64,000 nucleotides of DNA, taken from positions 3,893,918 to 3,957,917 of the forward strand of contig CBDHFR010000004.1 of the NCBI GenBank assembly GCA_965262665.1, read 5' to 3'. The stretch is from CBDBND01 sp965262665 (GTDB lineage Bacteria; Pseudomonadota; Alphaproteobacteria; Rhodospirillales; Rhodospirillaceae). Positions within the stretch are counted from its first letter, which is position 1, and each line of letters opens with the position of its first letter. The notes beneath the pieces were generated by a model. That model was not told the DNA's origin and ran no database searches. It was given only the letters and a program-made list of their open reading frames with translations. Of the stretch, positions 27,433 to 36,984 are shown piece by piece. Made by a program: the position numbers and the translations under genes.

Positions 27433-29454
27433 GTGCTCGCACCACAGAAGCAGACTGTGACTGAAACGCAAATAAGAATTAAAGAAGCGCAGCACCTACT
27501 GCACAACAGCAAACCTCGCAAGGCCGAGGAATTGATGTGCGTCTTGCTGTGCATAGAGCCGGACAATATAGAAGCGCAATACGCTCTCGCGGTGGCGCAG
27601 CGCCATCAGCACAAATGGGAACAGGCACTGGCGACGGTGTCGCGAATATTGGAGTTGCAGCCCCAATTCGGCCGGGCGCATCAGGAAGTCGGCTACAATC
27701 AGTTGGCAAAGAAAGATTTCTCGAGCGCACAGGCAGCTTTCGAGCGGGCAACCGTCGCGGACCCCTCTCTAATCAACAGTTGGAAATGCCTGGCCAAGCT
27801 CTATGAAGACAGATGCAACCATTCGAGGTTGGCACCTGCACAGGAAAAGATCGCGTTTCTCGACCGGCTGCCAGCTCAACTGCTTGTGGTGATCAGCTAT
27901 CTGTATGACGGCAGGCTGGCGGATGCGGAGCGACTGTGCAAACGCTTTCTGAGCACCAACAAGACTCACGTGGAAGGCATGCGGCTTCTCGCCGAGATTT
28001 CGATCCGCAACAAGATCTACGACGACGCCGAATTTCTTTTGGAGAGCTGTGTCGAATTCGAACCCGAGCACCGCAACGCGCGGATCGAATATGTCAACAT
28101 CCTTCTACGAGTGCAGAAGTTCGCCACGGCTCACAGACAAGCAGAGTTTTTGCTCGGCAAGCATCCCCTCGACTCGGATATCATTCAATCTCTCTATGCC
28201 GCGGCCTGTAGTGGAGTTGGGAAAAACGACGACGCTATAAAAAGCTATAAGCTTTTGATGAAACAGCATCCTCAGAATCACGTTTTCCCAGTTTCCATAG
28301 CCCACGTACATAAGTCGAACGGTGACATAGACGAAGCTGTCACTCTGTACCGACAAGCATACAGCATCAAGCGTGATCACGGCGATGCCTATTGGAGTTT
28401 AGCGAACACCAAGTCGTATCTCTTCACCGAGGACGAACTTGTTCAGATGATCGATGTGGAATCGAACCCGGACATTGGCGAGAATGATCGGATTCAAATG
28501 TGCTTCGCCCTGGGTAAGGCATATGAAGACAGGCAGGAGTATGACCGTTCATTCGACTATTACAGAAAAGGCAATGCGTTGAAAATGCGGCAAATCCAAT
28601 ACAGCATCGGGCACTTGCAGGTCAGGGTCGATAGTCAGATCGAGATTTGCACCGAAGCATTGTTTACCAGCAAACATGGCCTGGGATTAGAAGCGCCCGA
28701 CCCCATCTTCATCGTCGGATTGCCCAGAGCTGGCTCAACCCTGCTTGAGCAGATTCTTTCGTCTCATTCCCTGGTGGATGGTACGATGGAGTTGCACAAC
28801 ATCCTGAACTTGGCCAAACGGTTACGCGGCCGTGGTGAAGACGGTGAAGGGTCGCCGAGGTATCCGAGAATTCTTGCGGAAATCGACGACAGCTACTTTC
28901 GAAGATTCGGCACGCAATTCATTGACGATACGCGCTCCTACCGGGGCCGCGCACCGTTCTTTGTCGACAAGATGCCAAACAATTTCTTCCATGTCGGGTT
29001 GATTAAGCTGATCTTGCCGAATGCTAAGGTCATTGATGCGCGCCGGCACCCCATGGCCTGTGGCTTCAGTAGTTTCAAGCAGCTATTCGGAGAAGGTCAG
29101 GAGTTTTCCTACGGATTGCGAGCGATAGGGAACTACTACCGGCAATATGTGAAACTCATGGATCATTGGGATCGGATTTTGCCAGATTTCGTTCTGCGCG
29201 TTCAGTACGAGGACGTCGTGAACAACCTAGAAGCACAGGTACGTAGACTTCTTGATTTCTGCGGTCTGCCATTCGAGCAAGCTTGTGTGGATTATTACGA
29301 AACTGAACGCAGCATCCGTACACCAAGCGCTCAGCAGGTGAGGCAGCCTGTATTCAAAACTGGCATTCAGCAATGGCGCAATTTCGAACGCTGGCTCGAC
29401 CCTCTGAAGGAAGCGCTGGGGGTAGAGGTGTTGCAGCGGGCATTGTCAGACTAA
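27433..29454 (+). CDS. TPR-repeat sulfotransferase
   Basis: A 673-residue protein. Residues 15-400 are tetratricopeptide-like helical repeats (for example ALAVAQRHQHKWEQALATVS, ALGKAYEDRQEYDRSFDYYR). About residues 425-660 form a sulfotransferase domain with the PAPS 5'-phosphosulfate loop FIVGLPRAGSTLLEQILSSH and a later PFFVDKMPNNFFHVGLIKLI. Such enzymes transfer sulfate from PAPS to sugars, lipids or proteins; TPR-sulfotransferases often lie beside TonB receptor genes. GTG 27433 sits immediately behind the terminator; GTG 27457 or ATG 27534 are alternatives. The final codons (RALSD and stop) come from an IS6 terminus that begins at 29439, so the native C-terminus has been replaced. Confidence 0.85.
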   Translation: MLAPQKQTVTETQIRIKEAQHLLHNSKPRKAEELMCVLLCIEPDNIEAQYALAVAQRHQHKWEQALATVSRILELQPQFGRAHQEVGYNQLAKKDFSSAQAAFERATVADPSLINSWKCLAKLYEDRCNHSRLAPAQEKIAFLDRLPAQLLVVISYLYDGRLADAERLCKRFLSTNKTHVEGMRLLAEISIRNKIYDDAEFLLESCVEFEPEHRNARIEYVNILLRVQKFATAHRQAEFLLGKHPLDSDIIQSLYAAACSGVGKNDDAIKSYKLLMKQHPQNHVFPVSIAHVHKSNGDIDEAVTLYRQAYSIKRDHGDAYWSLANTKSYLFTEDELVQMIDVESNPDIGENDRIQMCFALGKAYEDRQEYDRSFDYYRKGNALKMRQIQYSIGHLQVRVDSQIEICTEALFTSKHGLGLEAPDPIFIVGLPRAGSTLLEQILSSHSLVDGTMELHNILNLAKRLRGRGEDGEGSPRYPRILAEIDDSYFRRFGTQFIDDTRSYRGRAPFFVDKMPNNFFHVGLIKLILPNAKVIDARRHPMACGFSSFKQLFGEGQEFSYGLRAIGNYYRQYVKLMDHWDRILPDFVLRVQYEDVVNNLEAQVRRLLDFCGLPFEQACVDYYETERSIRTPSAQQVRQPVFKTGIQQWRNFERWLDPLKEALGVEVLQRALSD

Positions 29455-29878
29455 ATCGGCTTGAGCTAGGAATTAAGGTCTCCTAGCCTCGGGTAATGAA
29501 AAATCCCTTCCGTTATTTCAATAGCTCGCCTTCCGTAATGGGGCGGTCGATGTCAAGCACAGATCTTCACGATCTTCCGGCCTGACACGATCTGACACGA
29601 TCTGACACGATCTCTTGAACATGAAACACCTTCGCCTGCGGGCGATCGTCGTCCCAGGTATGGTCAACTTAGGTGGTTGCCTTGGCAGAAGCAGGTGACT
29701 GACTCGTCAGCGCGGCACGGAGAAGGGTCCACGATCCCGCGTATGTCCGTCGCCAGGCTCTCGCTTCCGTCCGTGGTCAGCGCAGCGGCTGCCAACATAA
29801 TGCCTGGTCCAAGACGATTCCCGAGTGCCAATCTGAATAGCGTGCTCGAACGCGATGAGACGGTTCGGCAGCAAGGCG
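29439..29878 (-). repeat. 440-bp inverted repeat, right arm, beginning with an IS6 terminus
   Basis: Reverse complement of 15571-16000. It starts with ggcattgtcagactaaatcg, continues with IS6-like 5' sequence (cccttccgttatttcaatag) and then departs from the intact IS6. It includes three direct copies of tgacacgatc (29583-29612) against two in the left arm. Confidence 0.85.
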
Positions 29879-30006
29879 CCCTTCACCGCCCAACACCTCC
29901 ATTGCCGTAGATAAAGAATTCTGGGAAATGCCCAGGCACCATAGAGGTCCAATCGGCTGCGCTCCGTCTACTGATCGAAGGATCAGCCAACCAAAGGGGC
30001 ACACTT

Positions 30007-30306
30007 ATGCGGTTTCCATACCTAATTGAAGTCTTGGCCGGGGCAGCCATTGCGTTTCACGCCATCGCCGCCTCTTCCGACGAAATTGCGACCCCATATG
30101 CCCAGTCGACCAACGGCAGGATCACCATCGGACAAGCGATAGTGATTGCGGAACGGCATGTCACCGGTGAGGCCATCGAAGCAGAGTTAGAGCGGGAAGA
30201 CGGCCGGATGGTTTACGACGTCGATGTGGAAACGGAAGACGGGATGGTTGAGGTCTTTATCGATCCTGAAACCGTTGCGGTGCTGCGCACGGGCCCCGAC
30301 GACTGA
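30007..30306 (+). CDS. PepSY-domain periplasmic protein
   Basis: A 99-residue protein with a signal peptide (LIEVLAGAAIAFHAIAA) and one PepSY domain (ITIGQAIVIAERHVTGEAIE, then MVYDVDVETEDGMVEVFIDP). PepSY modules occur in small secreted proteins and are thought to act as inhibitors or folding helpers. A strong AAGGGG Shine-Dalgarno precedes ATG 30007. It seems to be a monocistronic gene between repeats. Confidence 0.85.
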   Translation: MRFPYLIEVLAGAAIAFHAIAASSDEIATPYAQSTNGRITIGQAIVIAERHVTGEAIEAELEREDGRMVYDVDVETEDGMVEVFIDPETVAVLRTGPDD

Positions 30307-30374
30307 CGCACTGCACCGTTCCATGCCTTGGATTTCTCCGTCCCACCGCCAGCAGGTTCTAGAGCAGATTCAAT

Positions 30375-30565
30375 TTAGTCCCGATCATATCCGGCGGCGG
30401 CGAAGTAGTTTTCGCATTCGGTTGAGGTGAAGGCGTCGATGGCCTCGGCAATGGCGTCCCACAGGTCGTCGACGGTTCCAGCGGCGGCCTTTCTCAGGAG
30501 CGCCTTGAGTTTGGCGAAGGCCATCTCGACCGGGTTGCAGTCGGGACTGTAGGGCGGCAGATATT
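30375..30565 (-). pseudogene. IS630-family transposase, C-terminal fragment
   Basis: The minus strand reads LEYLPPYSPDCNPVEMAFAK followed by LKALLRKAA, the C-terminal block with the last catalytic Glu region of IS630 transposases. It ends at 30375 in AAGYDRD. The junction at about 30565 leads into the endonuclease gene, whose 5' end is missing. Confidence 0.8.
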
Positions 30566-30569
30566 CGAG

Positions 30570-31415
30570 GATGGCCATCGCGTTGACCTCATTCTTGTTC
30601 AGGAAGGTTTTATCGCCAACACGCCGGACATTGCGGATGTTGTCGATTTCCAAGAAAGGGTGACGGGACCCGGTACCAATTTGCAGCCGGTCGGCATGTC
30701 CTTGGACGGCGCAACGGCCGACACCTTATCCAATCAGGCACAACGTAAGTGGTGGAAAGGTGAGAACGTCGGCAAGTGGGCTGAAAGCGGTCTGCATATT
30801 TTCAGTGCGTTCCCAGTCATCGCAGTGAAGAGAATGGCTTTTGGCGAACCCGCCTGCGCAGGCTATGACTGCCTGGCCAACAAAGGGGCGTTGCGCGTGC
30901 GCATCGTCGTGCCCGGCGTCCCGCAGCCCATCAATATCGTCACCACCCATTTAAATTCAACCAATACGGCCGGAGTTCCGGTGGAGGAGACCCACACGGC
31001 CCATGAACGTCAGGTCAAGCGTCTCGCAGACTTTTGGAATACAGCAGCCGAACCAGGTCTTCCGGCGATCATCGGAGGTGACTTCAACATTCGCGGATCT
31101 CACATCCGGTTTCTGCCCATAGCGAAGCTGTTTCAAGGCACAACGTTTGTAAAAAACACGTGTGATGTCCTAGGAGGCTCGACAAAGTGTCATATCGATA
31201 TCAGACCCGACGCGCCCTGGCTTACCAGCCAGGATATGCAGGCCTTTCGTTCCGGACGGGATGTTCTCGTAACACCGCTTGACGCGCACACCGTGCTCGA
31301 TGAACCGGTTAACGGCAAACGCTTATCCGCTCACTTCGGTTATCTTGTCCGCTACCGGTTATCCTGGATCCCGAAGACCTTAACCGCCGACAGTGGCGAC
31401 CCGGTGGTGCGATAA
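30570..31415 (+). pseudogene. endonuclease/exonuclease/phosphatase-family gene, 5' truncated
   Basis: The frame is open from 30570 (HRVDLILVQEGFIANTPDIA), which includes the conserved QE of the DNase-I-like fold, through INIVTTHLNS, IIGGDFNIRG to LSAHFGYLVRYRL. These correspond to the catalytic Glu, the His, the D-x-N and the final His regions. The enzyme would cleave phosphodiesters (nucleic acid, sphingomyelin or inositol phosphates). The start and about 50-100 residues were removed by the IS630 scrap. GTG 30660 may give a truncated product without the catalytic Glu. Confidence 0.7.
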
Positions 31416-31433
31416 GCAGATAGTAAAAGACGT

Positions 31434-32663
31434 TTAGGCTGGGCTATTGGCCGGTTTTAAGCGCAGCTTTTTGCGCAGAAAAGATTCAAATTCCTCAAAC
31501 GGTGTTTGACCCGCCGCCTGGTCTGTGCGGATAAAGAAATAAGCCGACAAACCAAAGAAAATCGCGAAGCTGCCCCACAAAAACAGGCCGGCCGGCAGTT
31601 GAGATACCGCCGCGACTTTCTGCCCGAATTCGATCGTTTTTTGATAGCCGAGCAAGCCGATCAATCCCAATACGAGTCCGATGTTGCGGTTGGTCCGGGG
31701 TGTGCCCATGGCCAAAGGAATTGCAAGAAAGGGCATGACGAAAATCGATAAGGCGTAGATCAACCGTCCGTGCAACTCAGCCGCCAATGCGCTTTGCGGT
31801 ATGGTGTCTGCTAGAATGTAAAGCGTTGCATCAGGCAATCCCGGATCGCCTCCCAACCACCGGAACACGCCGCGGCCATAGGCAACAATCAATTCATGCA
31901 ATGTGAGTTCCAACGGATCGCTGCCGCGCTCGGGATAAGGCCGGCTGTCTTGCAAGTCCATGGGAACTTCCAACATGGCAAAACTCATGGAATCGCGATT
32001 ACTGGTCGCACCAGTCCAAGCCACTTGTTCGCCGTCGTAAAGCACTATTTTGCGGTCGCCGACGGCATTCATTTCAATGATTTCACCGCGGCGGGCTGTC
32101 AAGGTTTCAAAGGAGCCGTTGTCGTTTTCGCGATATCCGAAAAACCCATAGAACTCCGTACCTGCACGTCTTGACTGATCCACACGCACTGTGAATCCCG
32201 TCGGTGTTTCAATGAAAATGCCCTCACCAATGCCGGCTTCAATGATGCCGTTTGTCACCTGGTGGTGCAGGGAGTGATAGACATAGCGCCCCAGGGGCTC
32301 GATATAGCCCGTTAGGCCGAGGCCGAGGATGGTGACGACAAAAGCCAGGGATTTGGCGGGTGACGCGAGCCGGGCCAGGCTGAACCCACCGGCGAAAAAG
32401 GCCTGCAATTCGAGTTGCATAGACATTCGCCGAAAAGTCAGTAACACTCCCAAAAACAGGCCCAGGGGAAGCACAAGCCGGATGTAGTTGGGGAACAAAC
32501 TAACAATCATTTGAACGACGACCAAGGAAGATACACCTGACCCGACGGTCAGATTGAGCAATTGCAGCATCTTTTCAAGCAGTAGTACGACAACACTGAT
32601 GAAAAGTGTGACCGCCATGATCGGTAAGATTTGCCGAAGAATGTAGAGGTCGATACGACCCAT
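31434..32663 (-). CDS. lptF: LPS export permease LptF/LptG family
   Basis: A 409-residue inner membrane protein of the LptF/LptG (YjgP/YjgQ) family. Three or four N-terminal helices (MAVTLFISVVVLLLEKMLQL, IRLVLPLGLFLGVLLTFRRM, AFVVTILGLGLTGYI), a large periplasmic jellyroll-like domain (residues about 130-290), then three C-terminal helices (ALSIFVMPFLAIPLAM onward). With LptB and a partner permease it extracts LPS to the Lpt bridge. The AGGAAG site precedes ATG 32663. The usual neighbour lptG is not here; the gene is divergent from ino1. Assignment to LptF over LptG is tentative. Confidence 0.85.
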   Translation of the reverse strand: MGRIDLYILRQILPIMAVTLFISVVVLLLEKMLQLLNLTVGSGVSSLVVVQMIVSLFPNYIRLVLPLGLFLGVLLTFRRMSMQLELQAFFAGGFSLARLASPAKSLAFVVTILGLGLTGYIEPLGRYVYHSLHHQVTNGIIEAGIGEGIFIETPTGFTVRVDQSRRAGTEFYGFFGYRENDNGSFETLTARRGEIIEMNAVGDRKIVLYDGEQVAWTGATSNRDSMSFAMLEVPMDLQDSRPYPERGSDPLELTLHELIVAYGRGVFRWLGGDPGLPDATLYILADTIPQSALAAELHGRLIYALSIFVMPFLAIPLAMGTPRTNRNIGLVLGLIGLLGYQKTIEFGQKVAAVSQLPAGLFLWGSFAIFFGLSAYFFIRTDQAAGQTPFEEFESFLRKKLRLKPANSPA

Positions 32664-32820
32664 GGCGTCTTCCTAGTACAGCCTGTCTGAAGCGGTAGAC
32701 GGCATCATCTGGACAATACCTCTAACAGGTCCATGGGTTGTTCCGGAAACGTTCTGTTTACAACAGGTGTGGTTACCGTGGCTGACCGGAGCACCAGAGT
32801 AAGCGTAATAGGGGTTCAAT
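32664..32820. promoter_or_regulatory. divergent promoter region between lptF and ino1
   Basis: The 157-bp gap must carry promoters for both directions. I cannot place -35/-10 boxes with confidence. Confidence 0.35.
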
Positions 32821-33957
32821 ATGAATATGGTTAAAAACATTAAGAGCAGCAAAATTCGAATGGCTGTGATCGGGGTGGGAAACTGTGCAAGTTCGCTCAT
32901 ACAGGGCATTCACTACTACCGGGACCGCTTGGTCGATGATTGCTCCGGCGTTCTCCATGAAAAGATTGGACCCTACGCGATCTCTGACATCGACGTTGTC
33001 GCGGCATTCGATATCGATATCCGTAAAGTCGGACTGGACGTCAACGAAGCGATCTTCGCTCCACCCAACTGTACCGAGGTTTTTGCACCCGATCTACCGG
33101 TCAGTGGTGTGCAGGTTAGCATGGGCAAGATACTGGACGGCCTCGCCGATCACATGATTGATCATCAGCCGGCAAGAACATTTGTTCCTGCAGATCAAAA
33201 GGAACCGACACGTGACGACGTTGTCCGTTTGCTCAAATCGTCAGGGGCCCATATTCTTGTTAATTACTTGCCGGTTGGATCGCAGCAGGCGACAGAGTTT
33301 TATGCGGAATGCGCACTGCAAGCCGGTGTTGGATTTGTCAATTGCATCCCCGTTTTCATTGCCAGTAACCCTGAATGGCGGCGCAGGTTTGAAGCCAGCA
33401 ATCTTCCGATCACCGGTGACGATATTAAGGCGCAGATGGGCGCAACAATCGTGCACCGCGTCCTGACTAATCTTTTCAACAAAAGAGGCGTCAAGCTGGA
33501 CCGGACTTATCAAATCAATACCGGTGGTAACACCGATTTTCTCAATATGTTGAACAGAACCCGCTTGGCATCGAAAAAGATTTCCAAAACGGAAGCTGTC
33601 CAATCCGTCGCCGGACATCGTCTCGACGACGACGACATTCATATTGGGCCGAGCGATTATGTTCCCTGGCAGAACGACAACAAGGTCTGTTTCTTGAGAG
33701 CGGAAGGCCGGCTCTTTGGCGACGTGCCAATGAACATAGAACTTCGCTTGTCTGTGGAGGATTCTCCCAATTCCGCCGGTGTGGCGATCGATATGATCCG
33801 ATGCTGCAAGATGGCTTTGGACAATGGCGTTGGTGGTGTGCTTGAAGGCCCGTCGGCATTTTTCTGCAAACACCCACCTGCCCAATTTGATGACGATACG
33901 GCGTTCGACAAAACGGAAGATTTTATTGCAACAATGCAGTTGCAGGGCGCGGCGTAG
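32821..33957 (+). CDS. ino1: myo-inositol-3-phosphate synthase
   Basis: A 378-residue enzyme that converts glucose 6-phosphate to inositol 3-phosphate (L-myo-inositol 1-phosphate) using NAD. The Rossmann motif GVGNCASSLIQGIHYY is near residue 19; later blocks DIDVVAAFDID, NYLPVGSQQATEFYAECAL, GDDIKAQMGATIVHR and YQINTGGNTDFLNML are typical of the shorter prokaryotic Ino1. Its stop overlaps the next GTG start by one base (TAGTG), so it is the first gene of an operon with the cytidylyltransferase and CDP-alcohol transferase. Confidence 0.92.
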   Translation: MNMVKNIKSSKIRMAVIGVGNCASSLIQGIHYYRDRLVDDCSGVLHEKIGPYAISDIDVVAAFDIDIRKVGLDVNEAIFAPPNCTEVFAPDLPVSGVQVSMGKILDGLADHMIDHQPARTFVPADQKEPTRDDVVRLLKSSGAHILVNYLPVGSQQATEFYAECALQAGVGFVNCIPVFIASNPEWRRRFEASNLPITGDDIKAQMGATIVHRVLTNLFNKRGVKLDRTYQINTGGNTDFLNMLNRTRLASKKISKTEAVQSVAGHRLDDDDIHIGPSDYVPWQNDNKVCFLRAEGRLFGDVPMNIELRLSVEDSPNSAGVAIDMIRCCKMALDNGVGGVLEGPSAFFCKHPPAQFDDDTAFDKTEDFIATMQLQGAA

Positions 33958-34685
33958 TGAAGGCTGTTATCCTCGCCGCTGGCCAGGGTACACGCATGCG
34001 GGCCATAGGCCCCAGCAAACCGATGGTCTCGGTCGAAGGCACTGCGTTACTTGAGCGGGTTATTAGAAACGCCATGGACGGTGGCGTGAACGACTTCGTT
34101 GTCGTCACCGGATACAACGGTCGGGGTTTGCAAGATTTTCTGAGCAACTTATCCAAGCGCATCGCATGCTCAATCACCACCGTTGAGAACAAAGACTGGC
34201 ACTTGGGTAACGGGCGCTCTGTTTTGGCCGCTAAATCTGTAATTGGCGAACCATTTCATGCGCTCATGGCCGATCACTTGATCGATCCCAACATGCTCAA
34301 GGTTGTTCGCCAAAACCCGCTGCTAAAACACGGAGCCCGTTTGGCCGTGGACCTGCGGCTGCAGAATCCGCATGTGGATGTGGATGATGTGACTAAGGTT
34401 TTATGCAAAGACGAGAGCATTTTGGAGATCGGTAAATCCCTAACCGCCTTCAATGCCTTTGACACAGGTGTGTTCTGGTGCACGCTAGGCTTAATCGACG
34501 CCATCGAAGAAAGCATAGACTCCCAGGACGATGACTCCCTCTCCGGTGGTGTTCGCATATTAGCCGCGAAGGGATTGATGCAATGCTGCAATATTGGCAA
34601 TCGGACTTGGATTGATGTGGACACGCCAGCCCTGCTTGGCTTGGCGCAAGAAGCTATGATTCAACAGTCGTCCCTCTCTGCGTAA
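33957..34685 (+). CDS. probable inositol-1-phosphate cytidylyltransferase
   Basis: A 242-residue nucleotidyltransferase with the signature AVILAAGQGTRM at the start, then SKPMVSVEG and MADHLIDPNM (metal-binding Asp). Sequence type and position between ino1 and a CDP-alcohol transferase indicate CTP:inositol-1-phosphate cytidylyltransferase, which gives CDP-inositol. The start is GTG overlapping the ino1 stop. A different sugar-phosphate substrate cannot be excluded from sequence alone. Confidence 0.78.
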   Translation: MKAVILAAGQGTRMRAIGPSKPMVSVEGTALLERVIRNAMDGGVNDFVVVTGYNGRGLQDFLSNLSKRIACSITTVENKDWHLGNGRSVLAAKSVIGEPFHALMADHLIDPNMLKVVRQNPLLKHGARLAVDLRLQNPHVDVDDVTKVLCKDESILEIGKSLTAFNAFDTGVFWCTLGLIDAIEESIDSQDDDSLSGGVRILAAKGLMQCCNIGNRTWIDVDTPALLGLAQEAMIQQSSLSA

Positions 34686-34696
34686 TTGAGACCACT

Positions 34697-35635
34697 ATGG
34701 CTCCGGCAGAAATACAAGTTTCTGAACTCAGTCAAAACGCGGTACGCAGCAGTGAAGCAGATGACCCGTGCCCTTTGCGAACTCAAGACATTGAAGAGTT
34801 TTCAAATCGCGTTGTTATTCACCGTCTGAGCATGGCCCTTGTGCCCTGGTTTGTGCGACTCAACATCAAACCAAATACAGTGTCCTTTTTTGGTGCAATG
34901 TCAGGACTGTGCGCCGCATTTTTCTATTTTCAGTATGAAAATGTAGCGGCTTGTGTTTTGGGCTTTTTATTTATGGTCGCATGGCATGTATTCGACGGTG
35001 CCGACGGGCAATTGGCGCGGCGTACCGGTCAGGTTTCCCCACTTGGGTTTATCATCGACGGTGCCTGCGATTACATCACGTTTATCCTTGTCTACTGCGC
35101 GTTTGGTCTAGCTCTGATGGACGTTTACGGATCCGGTGTTTGGGTATTGATTATCGGTGCAGGTGCTGGCCATGCCATGCAGGCCGCAGCCTTCGAATTG
35201 CAACGCGAGAGCTACATTCGGTGGACGCAACAGGATGCAAAATCTGGCACTCAAGAAGGTGCGGCTGTTGCATCATCGTCGGCGTTCATCAGACTTGCAG
35301 GGCATTTATATCGGTCCTTGCAAGAGCCCTTCCGGCCGTTGTCACATCTGAATCTAAAGCGCATTGAAAACGGCGTTTATGGCCAATTGGCTTTTTCTGA
35401 AGCGGCTGATGCCTACCGGACCCAATTCAGAAGACCGGTTCTGGCATGGTCCATATTGAGCGCGAACAATCGAACCATAGCGATTTTTGTTTTCTGTCTC
35501 GCTGGATTTCCGGTCGGATACTTTATCTATGAAGTGTGCGTCCTTACGTTCGTCTTAGCGGGATTGATCGCCTTGAACAAGCGTGCGGAAGCTAAGCTGA
35601 TTTCGTCTTTGGCAAACGCTTCGAATAATGGCTGA
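34697..35635 (+). CDS. CDP-alcohol phosphotransferase, probably CDP-inositol using
   Basis: A 312-residue membrane enzyme. The family motif D-G-x2-A-R-x8-G-x3-D-x3-D is intact as DGQLARRTGQVSPLGFIIDG plus ACD near residues 105-127; hydrophobic segments surround it (FGAMSGLCAAFFYF, VAACVLGFLFMVAW, WVLIIGAGAGHAM, TIAIFVFCLAGFPVGYFIY). The neighbouring gene would supply CDP-inositol, so the product may be di-inositol phosphate, its phosphorylated precursor, or an inositol lipid. It starts 11 bp after the previous stop and its end overlaps the flippase start by 8 bp. Confidence 0.82.
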   Translation: MAPAEIQVSELSQNAVRSSEADDPCPLRTQDIEEFSNRVVIHRLSMALVPWFVRLNIKPNTVSFFGAMSGLCAAFFYFQYENVAACVLGFLFMVAWHVFDGADGQLARRTGQVSPLGFIIDGACDYITFILVYCAFGLALMDVYGSGVWVLIIGAGAGHAMQAAAFELQRESYIRWTQQDAKSGTQEGAAVASSSAFIRLAGHLYRSLQEPFRPLSHLNLKRIENGVYGQLAFSEAADAYRTQFRRPVLAWSILSANNRTIAIFVFCLAGFPVGYFIYEVCVLTFVLAGLIALNKRAEAKLISSLANASNNG

Positions 35636-36914
35636 GGTTATTCCACAACCACAGTCGCAACCTGACCTACTTGGTGACAATATTGACCAGGACAGGAAAG
35701 ATATAAAACGGGGTTCGACGCTCAACATTTTCGGCTTTCTGGCCCGGCTATGTGCACGTATTCCCTTCCTGTTCATAGCAGATCGTTTGTACGGAACGGA
35801 GCATTACGGCGCCTATGTCTTATTGACAGCCATCGTTGAGACGACGGCCCTGCTGTCCTCTTTCGGTCTTAAAAGAACAATTTTTCAATTCATCGAAGAG
35901 GATGCAAGAAATTGCCAGAAGATGGTGCGCCATGCTCTCTGTGTTGTCATTCTGTTGTCCATCGTTTTGGTGGCCATCATTCAATCTTTGGCCATGCCAA
36001 TCCTGCAGGTGTTTTCAGCATCCAGCGCGTATACAAATCTATTGATTCTGTCGTGGGCCATTCCGTTCATTTCGCTCGCAGACGTTTTTTTATCGACAAT
36101 TCTTTCCAAGAGAATCATGCGTTACGAAATTGCCGTGCGCAGTTTCGTTGAACCCATCCTGCTAACATTGTTGAGTCTGCTTTCTTTTTTGCGGGTTGGG
36201 CTGCGTCTGGATTGTTTTTTGCTTTCCTGATCGCGTTTGCATCAGCCGCGCTCGTGTCCGCTTATTTTTGTATTCGACTGTTCGGTCCTGGCATCCTTTT
36301 TGGTATCATTGACCCGCGCACACTAATACATATTCTCAAGAAGTCGTCTTACACCTGCATTCATGATTTAGTCCGTGTGCTGGTCACCCGCCTGGACACT
36401 TTTGCCGTTGGTTATTTCTTCTCAACCTCAACGGTTGGTCTTTACGGCATGGCCCAACAATTCCTGATCATCATCGAAAAGTCGCAATGAGTTTTTACCC
36501 GATGCTGATGCCGGTTGCCTCTTCGGCAATCAGCCAAGGCGATCGGGTCAGGTTGTTGCAGTAATTGAGAGCCGCGAGCGGGCGCCTGGTTTTACTCCAG
36601 CTTCCAGTGATTGTGATTTTTTCCTGTTCGGACGCGAGGTTCTGGGATGGATCGGACCAGACTTCACTGGGGCTTGGACGGTTCTTATGATTTTATCGGC
36701 GGGATGCTGGATCAACGCAGTCATGCAGTTGGTTGAAGTCCCCTTCACCTTTATGCGGCCGCACATGAATGTGGTTGGCTGCATCACTGCCATTTCCGTT
36801 TACCTGCTCAGCGTCACAGCTATGCAGCAATCCTTTGGCTTATCCGGAATCGCGCTGACGTCCGTTTCGGCCGCGTTTCTATCCAATATTTTGCTTATGA
36901 TTGTGTTTTGGTGA
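35628..36914 (+). pseudogene. polysaccharide flippase (Wzx/MATE type), several frameshifts
   Basis: The start (ATG 35628, overlapping the previous gene) leads into a multi-helix protein of the oligosaccharide flippase type: RGSTLNIFGFLARLCARIPF, GTEHYGAYVLLTAIVETTAL. The frame changes near 36210 (MFFAFLIAFASAALVSAYF) and near 36487, has a stop near 36563, and resumes at 36687 (MILSAGCWINAVMQLVEVPF). The parts add up to a normal flippase of about 430 residues. Such proteins move lipid-linked sugars across the inner membrane; being last in the inositol operon, it may have moved an inositol-containing envelope lipid. It is now inactive. Confidence 0.75.
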
Positions 36915-36984
36915 ACGCGCCTGACACCGACGATGCAGACCAGTACGGCCCCTCAAGGCCTTTAGATCGAATCAATAAATCCTA

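Noticed and set aside
29583..29612. CRISPR-like direct repeats (three tgacacgatc units)
   Set aside because: Units are contiguous 10-mers without spacers; a simple tandem repeat. No CRISPR array or cas gene was seen anywhere in the window.
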